Assembly (NCBI GenBank): GCA_030789695.1
Contig: CM061130.1
Coordinates: 13,073,860 to 13,137,859 of the forward strand
Origin: Scilla litardierei
Lineage: Eukaryota > Streptophyta > Magnoliopsida > Asparagales > Asparagaceae
Reading direction: 5' to 3'
Length of the DNA: 64,000 nucleotides
Below the pieces are notes generated by a model. It saw only the letters and a list, made by a program, of their open reading frames with translations. It was not told where the DNA came from and did not search any database. The translations under genes were made by a program, and so were the position numbers. Shown piece by piece: positions 12,350-23,870 of this stretch (position 1 is its first letter; every line of letters starts with the position of its first letter).

Positions 12350-13284
12350 AGAAAAATTCCGTCCTCGGAATTTCCCAACACTCACGTGTCCGGGAACAAA
12401 AGTGGGAAACGCTCTCGCACCTCATCCTCATTCTCCCAAGTAGACTCTCCTGGCGAGCCGTGTCGCCACATCACCCTCACAAGATTGACAACCTTGTTCC
12501 GAAGTGACTTCTGACGCCTGTCCAGAATCTGCACTGGCTGCTGGTCATACGTCATATCAGGGTGAATGGTAATCTCCGAGAAATCCACAGCATGAGATGG
12601 ATCGCTAATGTATCGACGAAGCTGCGACACTTGGAAAACATTGTGAACTCCCTCCAAAGATGGCGGCAAGGCTAAGCGGTAGGCTACCTCGCCAACTCTC
12701 TCCAGAATATCAAACGGTCCAATGTATCGCAGGCTCAACTTCCCTCGCTTCCCAAAGCGAATCACACCACGATTCGGGGAAATCCTCAAGAACACATGGT
12801 CGCCCGGCTGAAACTCCAAAGGACGGTGTCTAGCATCCGCCCAATGCTTAAAACGGTCCTGAGCAATCCTCAACCTCTCCCGAATGTTCCTGACAACATC
12901 CACGGCCTCCACAATCATCTCAGGTCCCAACAGCTCCTGATCACTAACGTCATCCCAACTCAATGGCGATCGACATTTCCTCCCATAAAGAGCGGCAAAA
13001 GGCGCCATGCCAATACTCGCCTGGAAATTGTTGTTGTAAGAAAACTCTACCAGATGTAGATGGTCCTCCCACGAACCCTTGAAATCCAACATGCACGCCC
13101 TCAGCATGTCCTCCAAGATCTGAATCGTCCTCTCAGACTGGCCATCCGTCTGCGGATGGTACGCCGTGCTGAAACTCAGACGCGTACCCAAACTCTTCTG
13201 CAAACTCTGCCAGAACTGAGATGTGAACCTCGTGTCTCTGTCCGACACGATACTCACAGGGACTCTGTGAAGTCATACGACCTC

Positions 13285-13354
13285 CTGCACGATTCACGTT
13301 ACATCACTATCTAAACTAGGAAAAGGAAATAAAACGGAGAGCAAAATAATTTAC
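13285..13354 (-). other. Intron-like segment 2 of Tekay-B pol (GT-AG, 70 nt)
   Basis: On the minus strand it begins GTAAATTATT after ATATATGAAG and ends GAATCGTGCAG before GAGGTC. The matching segment in Tekay-A is 71 nt and differs by a 1-nt indel and several substitutions, while the exon junctions are kept. An indel tolerated here but not in the flanking coding sequence is what an intron would show. Confidence 0.65.
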
Positions 13355-13739
13355 CTTCATATATCTCCTCGCTAGCGCCTTGATCGCTCCGGGATGTGAC
13401 CCTAAAGAACGGTTGTAGTTTTACCGCAAGTGCACGGTGTAGCAGCGAGCGGGTTAACGAACACAGGAAGGACGAATGACCGTGCTTGTTCCAATCAACC
13501 TGGCTATTTAAGAAGAGAGATTTGCCTTTGGCGTTCCTGTCACAATCGTCAGACAAAGTACGGAAATATCAAATCAAATAAAGAACGTCTAGGGAATGGG
13601 GAATTCCCGCTACTCACCATATTTCGTAAAAGTGGTTCATCGGTATCAAAATTGCTAGAATAAGATTTTGGATGAACTAGTTGCAACTGAATGTAGAACC
13701 AAGCTCACGCTCTCGCGCTGTTGCCGGTCTATAGCTATC

Positions 13740-14034
13740 CTAGGTTCAGATCCAATCTCTTGCAAACCCTAGCCCAGGGAAGCTAGCATTAGGATCAACA
13801 TCATCGTTCAATCGCGCACCGAGCCCAATCTCTTGCAAACTCGGTCCACGATCTAGTTTGGGATAGTTCCTACCCGTCCAATCTCTTGCAAACGGGTATT
13901 GGCACGGAATTGAAACTGGAAACCCTAGTATCGGTCCAATCTCTTGCAAACCGATACTACGGAAATTCGACTCCAACCCAATTCGGATTTCTAGGGTTTC
14001 CTATCGAATCGGGATCCAATCTCTTGCAAATCCC
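13740..14034. repeat. Five hairpins with constant loop CCAATCTCTTGCAA and different stems
   Basis: The 14-mer CCAATCTCTTGCAA occurs five times, each copy flanked by its own inverted repeat: CTAGG/CCTAG (13,740-13,772, looser spacing), ACCGAG/CTCGGT (13,818-13,845), TACCCGT/ACGGGTA (13,871-13,898), TAGTATCGGT/ACCGATACTA (13,926-13,959) and GGGAT/ATCCC (14,011-14,034). The stems differ between copies but stay complementary within each copy. This is read directly from the sequence; the role is unknown. Confidence 0.85.
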
Positions 14035-14518
14035 AATCGATGTGAATTCCTGGCCATCCGTAGTAAATTGATCCCAATTTAATCTCTAATAGCAATTCTA
14101 GCAAAATTCCTACCAATTCATCACAATTATGAAATAAGGCTTGTAGGGTTCATCCCCACGCCCCAAGACGTGGCGACTACTCACAATTCATAGCAAGATC
14201 ACAAAAATAATCAATGAAATAAGCAATAGAATTCATCACAATATTGAGATATGCAATAAAAATAGAATTTTTAGAGAAGAGGAAAGCAAACCAATGGAGT
14301 TCTTCAATTATTCCAACAAAAATCAAATTTTGTCTCCTCTTCAATCTCAAGAATAAAACTAAAAAGCTAATCTAAAAAGCTGCAAAAAATTTAAGAAGAA
14401 GCTCTCTAAAACTAGGGTAAAAACAGGGGTTAAATAGCCCCCCAAAATCGTCCAAAAACCGTGACCAAAATACCCCTGCGCAGCCTGTTTTCCGCAATTT
14501 TCGCTACAGGCAGCGCGT

Positions 14519-14902
14519 CGCACTCGGCCGAGTGACAAAAGTTGCTCGGCCGAGTGAGAAATCCTGTAATTTTCCAGTAAGTCTCGATCTTCAGGGGTCT
14601 TCACTTCGGGAGCGGCTCGGCCGAGTGAGTTGTCGTCACTCGGCCGATGGCTTCATGGTACTCAGGCGGACGGGATTAACCACTCGGCCGAGTGGGTCTT
14701 CTGAAGCTCAGGCAGCCGAAAAACAGTAACATGGCGATTTTTGAAGGGCTTCGTCTGGGCGCCACTCGGGCGAACAAGATCTCGTCACTCGACCGATGTG
14801 GTCTCCGTCGCTCGGCCGAGTGCACATAGAAATCGTGTCTGATCTGGTCGACCGAGCGGTGTCTCGCTGGTCGGCTGAGTGGCTCCTCCACTCGGCCGAG
14901 TG
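14519..14902. repeat. CACTCGGCCGAGTG palindrome array in the third-family solo LTR
   Basis: About ten full or near copies of the palindrome CACTCGGCCGAGTG lie within 385 bp. The full form is read near 14,519, 14,681 and 14,890, and variants such as CTCGACCGA and GTCGGCTGAGTG lie between. The spacing is irregular. Confidence 0.85.
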
Positions 14903-17596
14903 GGACACAAAACATGCCCAATCTGCTTATTTTGGCCTCCTCGTCGCTCCTGCGACGTCCGTTCTTCTTCCGCTCCTCTCCAACAGCAAAATACCCCTCG
15001 GGGAGGTCGTCGGTGACACTCTGGAGTAGGCGCATCTCGAGATCACTCCAAATCGCGCCAAATCACCTGAAATGCGACAAAAACAACAAATCGTGAAAAA
15101 CATCGCAATATCGTCGATATATCGTGAAAAACATGATTTGGGCGATCTAAATGGCATGCAAACATGCGGGAAAAAGGTGTAAAATAAGGAGTGATCACGC
15201 CTCAGTGGACTGTCCCACTCGGAATGGAATAAAGTGCGCGGATTTGGTCAATCGATCTACGATCACCCAAATCGCGTCATTCTGCTTCGGACTCCAAGGT
15301 AGTCCAGTCACGAAATCCATAGTGATGTGTTGCCATTTTCACTCCGGAATCGGAAGCGGTTGTAGCAACCCTGCCGTACGCTGATGCTCCGCCTTCACTT
15401 GCTGGCAAACCAAGCACTTGGCTACACTCCGAGCCACACTCCTCTTCATACCATGCCACCAAAAGTTCAGACGAAGATCCTTGTACATCTTGGTCCCACT
15501 AGGATGCACAGAATATGGTGAACTGTGTGCCTCCACCATCAACTCCTCTCTAATATCCCCAGCTGGCACACACAACCTGGCTCCAAACCTCAACGAGCCA
15601 TCCTCATGAATCAAAAAGTAAGTCCGCAGACCGGCTTCCACCTGCTCCCGAATCTTCACCAGCTTCGGATCCTCGGCCTGGCCAGCCTTGATCCGATCCA
15701 CAATCGTCGACTGAATCTGCATACACATCAACGAAGAAGCCTCCCCAGGAAGAACAATCTCCACACCAGACTCGCAAAAATCCTGCTGCAATCTCCACTG
15801 CGAGGTCAAAATCATCACCGCTGGAAGCCTACTCAGCGCATCAGGAACCACATTCACCTTGCCAGGGTGATACTGCAAATCAATCTCAAAATCCGCCATG
15901 AGCTCCAATCATCGACACTGTCGCATGTTAAGCTCCTTCTGAGTGAAAATATACTTCAAGCTTTTGTGATCGGTGAAAATTTTAACTTTCTCACTTAGCA
16001 AGAAGTGCCTCCAAATCTTAAGAGCAAACACAACAGCAGCCAACTCTAAATCATGTGTCGGGTAATTCTTCTCATGAGTCTTGAGCTGACGAGATGCATA
16101 CGCCACAACATGCCCGTGCTGATGCAACACACAACCGAGACCCTTGCCAGATGCATCACAAAAGATCTCAAATCCACCGCTGCGATCAGGCACAACAAGA
16201 ATATGGGCAGTCGTCAATCTCTCCCTCAGAACACCAAAAGCATTCTCACAATCAAGTGACCAAACAAAAGGTACATCCTTCCGCGTCAATCTGGTCATCG
16301 GCTCAGCAATACGGGAAAAGTCTGTAATGAAGCGCCGATAGTAACCAACAAGGCCAAGGAAACTCCGAATCTCAGACGCTGACTGCGGAACAGGCCACTC
16401 TCTGATGGCCCTGATCTTCTCGAGATCCACTGAAATACCATCTCCAGTCACCACATGCCCGAGAAAAGCAACTCTGTCCAGCCAAAACTTGCACTTCGAG
16501 AACTTAGCATACAAACGATGCTTCCTCAAAATCTCCAACACCGTCCTCAAGTGCGATACATGCTCCTCCTCCGACTTAGAATAGATCAGAATGTCGTCAA
16601 TAAATATAACGACAAACTTATCCAAAAATTCGTAGAAAATCAGGTTCATCAGATTCATGAAAACTGCGGGTGCATTGGTTACACCGAAAGGCATAACCAC
16701 AAACTCGTAGTGTCCATACTTCGTCCTGAACGCTGTCTTCGAAACATCTCCCTTCTTCACCTTCAACTGATGATAACCACTCCTCAGATCCAATTTAGAA
16801 AACACCCTTGAACCTCCAAGCTGATCAAAAATATCATCAATGCGAGGCAACAAGTATTTATTCTTGATGGTTACCGCATTCAACTCCCGATAGTCCACGC
16901 ACATGCGACGCGAATCATCCTTCTTCTTCACCAGCAGCACCGGTGCTCCCCACGGAGACACACTAGGGTTGACATAACCCTTCTGCAAAAGCTCATCCAG
17001 CTGCTTCCGCAACTCCTCCAGCTCACCGGGCGCCATACGATACGGTGCCTTCGAAATCGGCTGTGCTCCCGGAACAAGATCAATAGAAAATTCTAAAGCT
17101 CGATCAGGTGGCAAACCAGACATCTCCTCGGGGAAGACGTCATCAAAATCCCACACAACCGCTGGCCTCTCCAGCTCCATCTGCATAGCCACAACCTCCA
17201 CTGGTCTGGCCCGAAATCTGACAGGACCAAACGAGCTGCTACCACGGCTGAACTCAAATACTGGATGTCCGGAAATCTTGAACACCACCTTCTTCCTCCG
17301 ACAGTCGATCGTAGCATAGAAGCTCGCAAGCCAATCCATCCCAAGGACCGCATCATAGTTGATGATGTCGTGGACAATGAAATCAGCGTAAAGCTCATGT
17401 CCACAAACCACCAACGGGCAAGAATTACAACCAAGATGCACCGAGACCACGCCATTCCCTGTAAAGATATTCCAACTCTTGGAAAGAGGGGATGTCGACA
17501 AGGAATGCTTCTCCACGAAGCTCCGAGAAATAATGCACATCGATGCACCGGAGTCGAAGAGGACTCGTGCAGGAAATGTGCACACCAAAACCACAC

Positions 17597-17709
17597 CTAA
17601 CAATCAATTAACAATCAAACCCTAGTCTAGCAAACAATCATGTTCAAGCAAACAACATAATCTAACAATCAAAACTAGCTAGGAAAGTAACAGCTAGATT
17701 GAGTATTAC
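17597..17709 (-). other. Intron-like segment 1 of Tekay-B between gag and protease (GT-AG, 113 nt)
   Basis: On the minus strand it begins GTAATACTC after TTATCGCAG and ends GATTGTTAG before GTGTGGTT. Removing it fuses the Gag tail VDEVIAG to the protease start [18 protein letters not shown] in frame. Length and position are identical to the segment in Tekay-A. It is AT-rich compared with its flanks. Confidence 0.7.
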
Positions 17710-18985
17710 CTGCGATAACCTCATCCACAGCCTCGCTCTCCACAGCAGTCATCAGAAAAGCCTGCCTCCTCGATGGAAAAGCCTGCTGAAAAGCCTGCCT
17801 CTGTGGAACAAGAGCTACTCCACATCCAGCAGGAACAGACGCTCTCTGCTGCAACGGCTGTGCTGCAACAGGCGCCCTCCAAGGCTGCTTCGACCTCGGA
17901 CAATCCTTCATGGTATGGGTAGGATCTCCACAGACAACACACTGGCCCAGGAATCTCCTACACTGATCCTTGACATGCCCGATCTTGCCGCAGAAATGGC
18001 AAGTCTTCTGAACAGGCCTTCCTGGCCTCTTGAACTGAGTTGGCTGATTAGGCTTGAAACCAGGCCTAACCACCGCTCTGGCCTGCTCCATAGGCCTCTT
18101 CCCAGCACCAGAAACATGTCCTCTCCTCTGACTCAGGTTCAGCTCCTGCCTCCTCGCAGCGACCAGAACCTTCTGATAAGAGTCCAGATCAGAGGAAGAC
18201 ACAAAACTCTGGAGCTCCAAAGAAAGTCCCTGCAGGAACCTCTGAGCCCTCTCATCAGCATCCTGCACCATCTTCGGTACGAACCGACTCAGCCTAGTGA
18301 ACTCTTGGTGATACAGGTCCACCGTCAAGCTCCCTTGCTTCAGATCAATAAAGCGCTGCAGCATCTCCTTCCTAGCACCCTTCGGAAAGAACTCCTCATC
18401 AAACCTGGACTTAAAGGTAGCCCAAGCTATCGGCTCCACCAGCATCTTCTCTTCTACGTCCCACCAGTTCCGAGCATTATCCTTGAGTTGCCTCTTTGAC
18501 AAATCAACCCATCCAGCCGGGGTGATCTTGGCCATCTTCAAGTTATCCTCAATGTTCCGAATCCACTCATCGGCAGCCAGAGGACTCTCAGACCCATCAA
18601 AATAAGCAGGACCCAGCTCCCGAAATTGCTTCGCTCCCGGCTCGGAGCGAGGGGCATCCTGGATTGCCCGACCAGCTCGAGCAAGTGGAGCATTCTGGAC
18701 TTGCAGGAGCACGCCCTGCTGCACTTACATCATCTGAAGCATCATCCGCATCGTCTCTCCATTGGTGGGTTCCCGCTCAGGCTCCTCGTCATGAGGGGGC
18801 GCACCACTACCTCCACCACGGGTGAATCGCCTTCCTGCCATCTAATGACACAGAAAACGAAGCAGATTAGACTCATAGCTTATGATTCAGATGTCGAACT
18901 TAGTTTATTAGACATTCTAATATTATTATCATCGTTCCGATAATCGCAGTTACAGAAGAGACCTGCATGGGCCACCAACAAAACC

Positions 18986-21420
18986 TGTCACGCCCCGCTT
19001 CCCTAAAATGGAGGCGAGACGTGGAAATGTCCGCACGAGAGTGGAGCTGTGAAGCCCCAAACCCGATAAGCGTCAATAAAACATAAGCAGGTCCCTGTAA
19101 CCACAAACGGAACAACAATAATAACACAAGGAGAGACAGAAATAAAATCTCAAATCTCAGAATTTGTCTAACATTAAAATTAAGTTCAACATCCAGAAAA
19201 GCCACCAGGCTAAAAGAAAGAGTCTAAAGGCCCAGAACAAGGCCAACAAAAGGGACAACATAACAAAGTATAAGTGCCACGCACCGATAACTAAACAGCA
19301 GTTTAAAACAAAAGGGAAAGCTCAACGAAGACACTAGGACTGGTCCCCAGTGTCCACGTACTCCTCGCCAAACACAGGCTCAGGCTCGGCGTCAGCAAAC
19401 ACCTCGTCCTCAACAATGTACTCAGGATCAGGATCTAACATGTGTCACCCAAAAGAGTAAAGGGGTACATGTCAGCAAGTCTAAAAGACTTGGGCAAGGA
19501 AACTGAAAGTAAGGTAAACTAACAACCTAGCAGTTATAGTATGATGCATGTCATGGCAAGTATAGTATGGAAGTGACAAGTAATGGGAAGCACAAGTAGC
19601 AAGTGGCGAGTAAGGCATGGATAACAAGTTTTACAAGTAAAACACGGACAAGTACAAGTCAAGTAGTTCACGTCAAGTGAACACGTCAAGTAAACACGTC
19701 AAGTAATCAAGTCGTGCACAGAGATTCCGCCTGTTGGCTAGAGTGGCTGATCGGGCCAACTCCTAAGCTCAAGTGACCGTTTATCTCTACCCCTCCACGT
19801 GTATCGAGCCAGGGCATTACCCAGCACACGGAATGCTCGCTTCTGGAACACGAGCCAGGAAGTGTATTTAACACGTATGGCGTAGGGTTATGCCTGCAAC
19901 GCAGGTGCCTAGCCGGAAACAAGTAGGTCAGGCATTGGCTATCAACCAACTCACGTAGCCCGCTTCTGGAAGACGAGCCAGGAAACACAAGTACTGTAGC
20001 GTGTGCTACGAATGCAACATTCAACATGGATGGCATGGATGACAATTAATTCACTTACCGTTAATTAAAATTAAACATGACATGGTAGTTATGCAACATG
20101 ATAAATGACGGATCTAGCTTCGTTGTCAAGCTAGTTCCTAAAATTGCGCCTAGACGAGTATCATTTCGTCGCCTAGTCTCTTTTACGCCTACACCAAGCA
20201 ATTGGCCTAAGACATGGCCCCAAATCCTAAGTGGCAAGTTTCACTTGCCTAGCTCCGAGGATGACGATCAATGAGACCGTCACACAAAAGCTAACTACGT
20301 CGATAAGATCGCTGCCATGGCAAAACAACATTAGAACAACATCCAACCTAGTTTTATTAGGGTTTCACAAAACACAAATGGGTTATGAGGATATTGAAAG
20401 ATCGAGTTATTACCGAATCGTTAGCGGAAGAATGATGCCGAGCAAGCACGGCAACGGAAGAAATGAACCGGGGAACCTAGGGTTCAGATCTGGAATGGAT
20501 GGGGAAAATATGGAGAAATGGGGTTTTGGGGGTTTTCCGGTGACCTAGAGGTGGTGGCCGGCCAAAATGGCGAGGGGGAGAGGCTCTTGATGAAGGAGGA
20601 AGGCTAGGGTTAGATGGAGGATGATTTGGGGAAGAAGGAGGCTCAGGAGAAATGAATGAAGAAAGAAAAACGTTTGGGGGGGTTTAAATAGGCACAGCCG
20701 GTGGCTGACCAAAAATTAGGGTTTCTGGGGTCATTAGTCGGTCAAAGAAGAGTGGCTGATCGACTAATTTAACAACTAGTCGGTCGGTCGATTAACTGTG
20801 ACCGACTAACACCAAACAGCGAAAGTAGGGAAAAATCTGGGTAATGAATTAGTCGGTGTATGAAGGCCCGTCGACCGACTAGTTTGCAACCTAGTCGGTC
20901 GGTGAGTGTTCATGGACCGACTAACGATAAACAGTAACTTAGGTGAAATCTACTGACAGAAACTAGTCGGTCTGAGAGCAAGTTCTGACTGACTAGTTGC
21001 GCATCTAGTCGGTCGGTGGATGTTCTTAGACCGACTAAAAGTAAACAGTAACTCCTGAATAATTTACAAGCCCACTAGTTGGTCCGTGAAGGTTTACCGA
21101 CCGACTAAATCGTCATCTAGTCGGTCGGTTCCCCTTCTTGTACCGGCTAACGTGCACAAAAAGTTCCGAAATAGAGCGCGAAGCTCCGGGATCGATTCCT
21201 AAGACTCCTAGGCTTGATCTAACAATAAGATATGACCAATATGAAGCCCGTCACGAATGACTTGCTCCGAAATCGATGATCAACGGAAGAAGCTAAGAAA
21301 ACACGATGAAACGATCGAAAGTGAAGGCTACGGAGACGAAAACCACACACGAGGAGGAAATCCACCAAAACATTTATATATAATATAAATAATCCAAATA
21401 CATGGAAACCAGTCGTTACA
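18986..21420 (-). repeat. 5' LTR of Tekay-B
   Basis: The plus-strand ends are TGTCACGCC at 18,986 and CGTTACA at 21,420. The next five bases are CTAAT, the target duplication. Next to the inner end the element strand reads GGTTTTGT then TGGTGGCCCATGCAGG, as in Tekay-A, where a primer-binding site is expected; this is not the usual Met-tRNA sequence. The inverted-motif array is at about 20,735-21,132. Confidence 0.92.
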
Positions 21421-21425
21421 CTAAT

Positions 21426-21979
21426 TTTCGGCCACACATCGTGTTGGTCTTGGTTTTGTGGAAGAAAATGCATCAAATGCTCGCACCTCCGATAGTGGTG
21501 TCACAATAGATTTTTTGAGGCCATCCTCCGATGCATTCACAAGTGGTGTCAAAGACACTATATGTAGCAAACCTACCAAGAAAATCACCACTTCACCATC
21601 TCTTCCTTTCGGCAAGAAACCCACTAAGGGTGGAAACCAAAAGAGAAGCCATGCTTACATGTACACAAACTTCCATCCGCGTAGGAAATCTCCTACTTCA
21701 CAAGTGGATAATCATGACACTTTTTATGCTCTACACCCACGGACACGTACAAATCCACACATGCGAAATACTCAGGTACGTGCTCCTATACACCCATATG
21801 CTTATACGCATCATTCTTACATGTATGCACATTCTCCTCATGTCATGCATGACCCATATGTTTCATACAACATGCATGTTTCCAAGTATACATATAATTC
21901 TCGTATGTCCAAGGCATATCCATCACCTCATTTTTATGCTACCATGTTCCTAAGAGGCATGTACCACATAGAAATCTAA
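21426..21979 (+). pseudogene. Gag C-terminal/linker part of Sirevirus-like element B
   Basis: This continues the gag frame after Tekay-B. It is a low-complexity region rich in Ser, Thr, Lys, then in His, Tyr and Met (HPYAYTHHSYMYAHS), a composition seen in the linker between Gag and protease of long Sirevirus polyproteins. It has no catalytic motif. It ends at a stop at 21,977-21,979. Assignment rests on frame continuity across the insertion and on position. Confidence 0.65.
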
Positions 21980-22266
21980 CAAGTATGCATGCAACTAGGA
22001 AAAGGACTCCCAAAACATACACCATTTGGGTCCTAAGAACACTAGTTTAAATGATAAGAAATGCATATGTTGATTCCTATTTTCATGATGTTATTAATAA
22101 TGATAAATATGTTGGGAAGCGGAAGTCCACTTGGACTTGGCTTCCAAAGGGCTAATCCCCTTGGACCCAACAAAAATTGGGTACCATGAGCTTATGGTAT
22201 ATTATGTAGGTACCCAAGTGAAAGAAAAAGAGCAATAAAGATCAAACTAGCTCTAAAAGGAAAGGA

Positions 22267-22548
22267 TGGATTCTCGACAGTGGTTGCTCCAAACATATGA
22301 CGGGAGATCCTTCATTACTCTTCGAAGTGATTAACATCAAGAACAGTGTAACAGTCACCTTTGGAGGTAACCAAAAGGGAACCATCATTGGAGTAGGTAT
22401 AGTCAAAAACCCCTCCAAACCTTTAATTACTAATGTATTTCTAGTTAGTGGTTTATGTCACAACCTTATCTCCATTAGTCAACTTTGTGACAAAGGTTAC
22501 AAGGTTAACTTTAGAGATGGTATGTGTAAAATTGTTGATTCTAATTAA
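22267..22548 (+). pseudogene. Protease domain of element B
   Basis: The aspartic protease processes the Gag-Pol polyprotein. The frame reads WILDSGCSKHMTGD, with catalytic Asp at about 22,276, followed by GIGVG-like and NLISISQLCDKGYKV segments that lead towards integrase in copia elements. It is in a different frame from the gag linker (a frameshift lies between 21,979 and 22,267) and ends at an in-frame TAA at 22,546-22,548. Confidence 0.85.
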
Positions 22549-23870
22549 AATGTTTTATTTACCGGTGTTAGGTAAAAAATATTTATTATTGAGCTTGCCT
22601 AAAACCGTAGAACATTGCTTAGCTGCTAATACAAATCAACAACTATTATGGCATCGTTGTTTTGGTCATGTTCATTTCAAGTATTTATATAAGTTAGCTA
22701 AGCATGATCTAGTCAAAGGTTTTACAAAAATTGCTTTTAGTAAGAAAAACTTTTGTGATTCATGTCAAAGAGGTAAACTTAGTAAATCATCTTTTAAGCT
22801 TAAAGAAGGCATTACTTCTAAGAGGCCCCTAAAAACTACTTCATCTAGATTTGTTTGGGCCAACTAGAACTGCTTCTTTAGGCAATGCTCATTACGGATT
22901 AATTGTCGTTGACGACTTCTCTAGGTTTACTTAGATTTCATTCTTAACTAATAAGAATGAAGCTTTTGGAGAGTTTATCATATTTGCAAAGAAGATTCAA
23001 AATCTCTTAGGATCCACCATTATTGCTATCCGTAGTGATCATGGAGGAGAATTTGATAATGAGTCTTTTACAAAGTTTTGTGATGACACCCGGATAACTC
23101 ACAATTTTTCTTTTCCTCGGGCACCACCACAAAATGGTGTTGTAGAGAGAAAGAATATGACTCTTATTGTGTGTGCTCATACTATGCTCCATGATAGTCA
23201 TCTTAGACTACAATTTTGGGCAGAGGCGGTGCACACATCATATTATGTGCTTAATACGATCCTAGTGAGACCCCGAACGAACAAAACTTGTTTTGAGTTA
23301 TTTTATGACAAAAAGCCTCAAGTTAAATATTTTCGAGTTTTTGGTTCAAAATGTTTTATCAAGAACACCTTTGGTAATTTAGATAAATTTGAGCCTAGAT
23401 CCGATGAAGAAATTTTTATTCCACACGTAGCAAAGCCTACCGGATATACAACAAAACTTCTTCAACGATCGAGGAATCACTACACATATCATTTTATGAA
23501 GATTTTGATTTTTCTCATGTTATTGATGATAGTGTAGATGCTATATGTGATTCTCTGAGTAATGTCAAGATTAATGATTCAACTATTGAGACTAACACTA
23601 TTAATGAGATTATTGAAGATGTTCCAAGTGATGCAGGAATACCCCAAGCTTACCCAACCGTTCGCAACCATACACGTGTCCAAATTATTGGAGATATTGG
23701 TGTGGGTGTTCGAACGAGGTCAAGAATTGAAGAATTCTATCATTACGCATTTGTCTCTACCATTGAGCTAAAGAACATCCAAGAAGCTTGTGAGGGCAGC
23801 TCTTGGATAGTGGTAATGGAAGAAGAACTCATGCAATTCGAGAGAAATGAATTTTGGAAACTCGTTCCTC
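22549..23870 (+). pseudogene. Integrase domain of element B
   Basis: Integrase would insert the element DNA into the host genome. It starts with the pre-integrase HHCC zinc finger (LWHRCFGHVH...FCDSCQRGK, about 22,650-22,780). The core shows VDDFSRF, RSDHGGEF and NGVVERKN, so the DDE residues are recognisable. Several frameshifts and stops (for example after FVWAN near 22,865 and after FSRFT near 22,935) split it. The C-terminal part decays into short frames before RT. Confidence 0.85.

Larger units (their letters stand above)
13381..15197. mobile_element. Solo LTR of a third LTR-retrotransposon family, inside Tekay-B integrase
   Basis: It starts TGATCGCTCC and ends GGAGTGATCA (10-bp terminal inverted repeat with one mismatch), has TG...CA ends and is flanked by CGCCT on both sides (13,376-13,380 and 15,198-15,202). 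A 5-bp duplication, TG...CA ends and no coding sequence in 1,817 bp fit a solo LTR. It resembles neither the Tekay nor the copia LTRs here. It contains five constant-loop hairpins (13,740-14,034) and a CTCGGCCGAG palindrome array (14,519-14,902). Transcription direction is not determined. A non-autonomous TIR element with 5-bp duplications is a less likely alternative. Confidence 0.85.
12382..18841 (-). pseudogene. Gag-Pol of Tekay-B (broken, with two intron-like gaps)
   Basis: Domains in order on the minus strand: Gag (start 18,841), two CCHC knuckles (CHFCGKIGHVKDQC and CVVCGDPTHTMKDC), protease (LFDSGAS), RT (FIDDILIYS), RNase H, integrase zinc finger, integrase core and chromodomain-like tail ending at 12,382. 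GT-AG intron-like segments lie at 17,597-17,709 and 13,285-13,354, at the same places as in Tekay-A. Nonsense changes relative to Tekay-A: a CAA-to-TAA type stop at 18,725-18,727, two Trp-to-stop changes (just after 15,909 and at about 15,336), and CGA-to-TGA at 13,273-13,275. A solo LTR at 13,381-15,197 interrupts the integrase. The element is not capable of making its own Pol. Confidence 0.9.
9900..21420 (-). mobile_element. Tekay-B: full-length Tekay/Del-like Ty3-gypsy chromovirus inserted in element B gag
   Basis: It has two LTRs of about 2.4 kb in inverse orientation to the window, internal gag-pol, and a perfect CTAAT target duplication (9,895-9,899 and 21,421-21,425). The integrase tail carries a chromodomain-like segment (PVQILDRR...[19 protein letters not shown]), which with the long LTRs points to the Tekay/Del chromovirus clade. 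The LTRs are very similar, so insertion is relatively recent, yet gag-pol has several nonsense changes and a solo LTR sits in its integrase. Confidence 0.93.

Noticed and set aside
13381..15197. DNA transposon with 10-bp terminal inverted repeats
   Set aside because: TG...CA ends, a 5-bp target duplication, LTR-like size and no transposase fit a solo LTR better, though a non-autonomous TIR element is not fully excluded.
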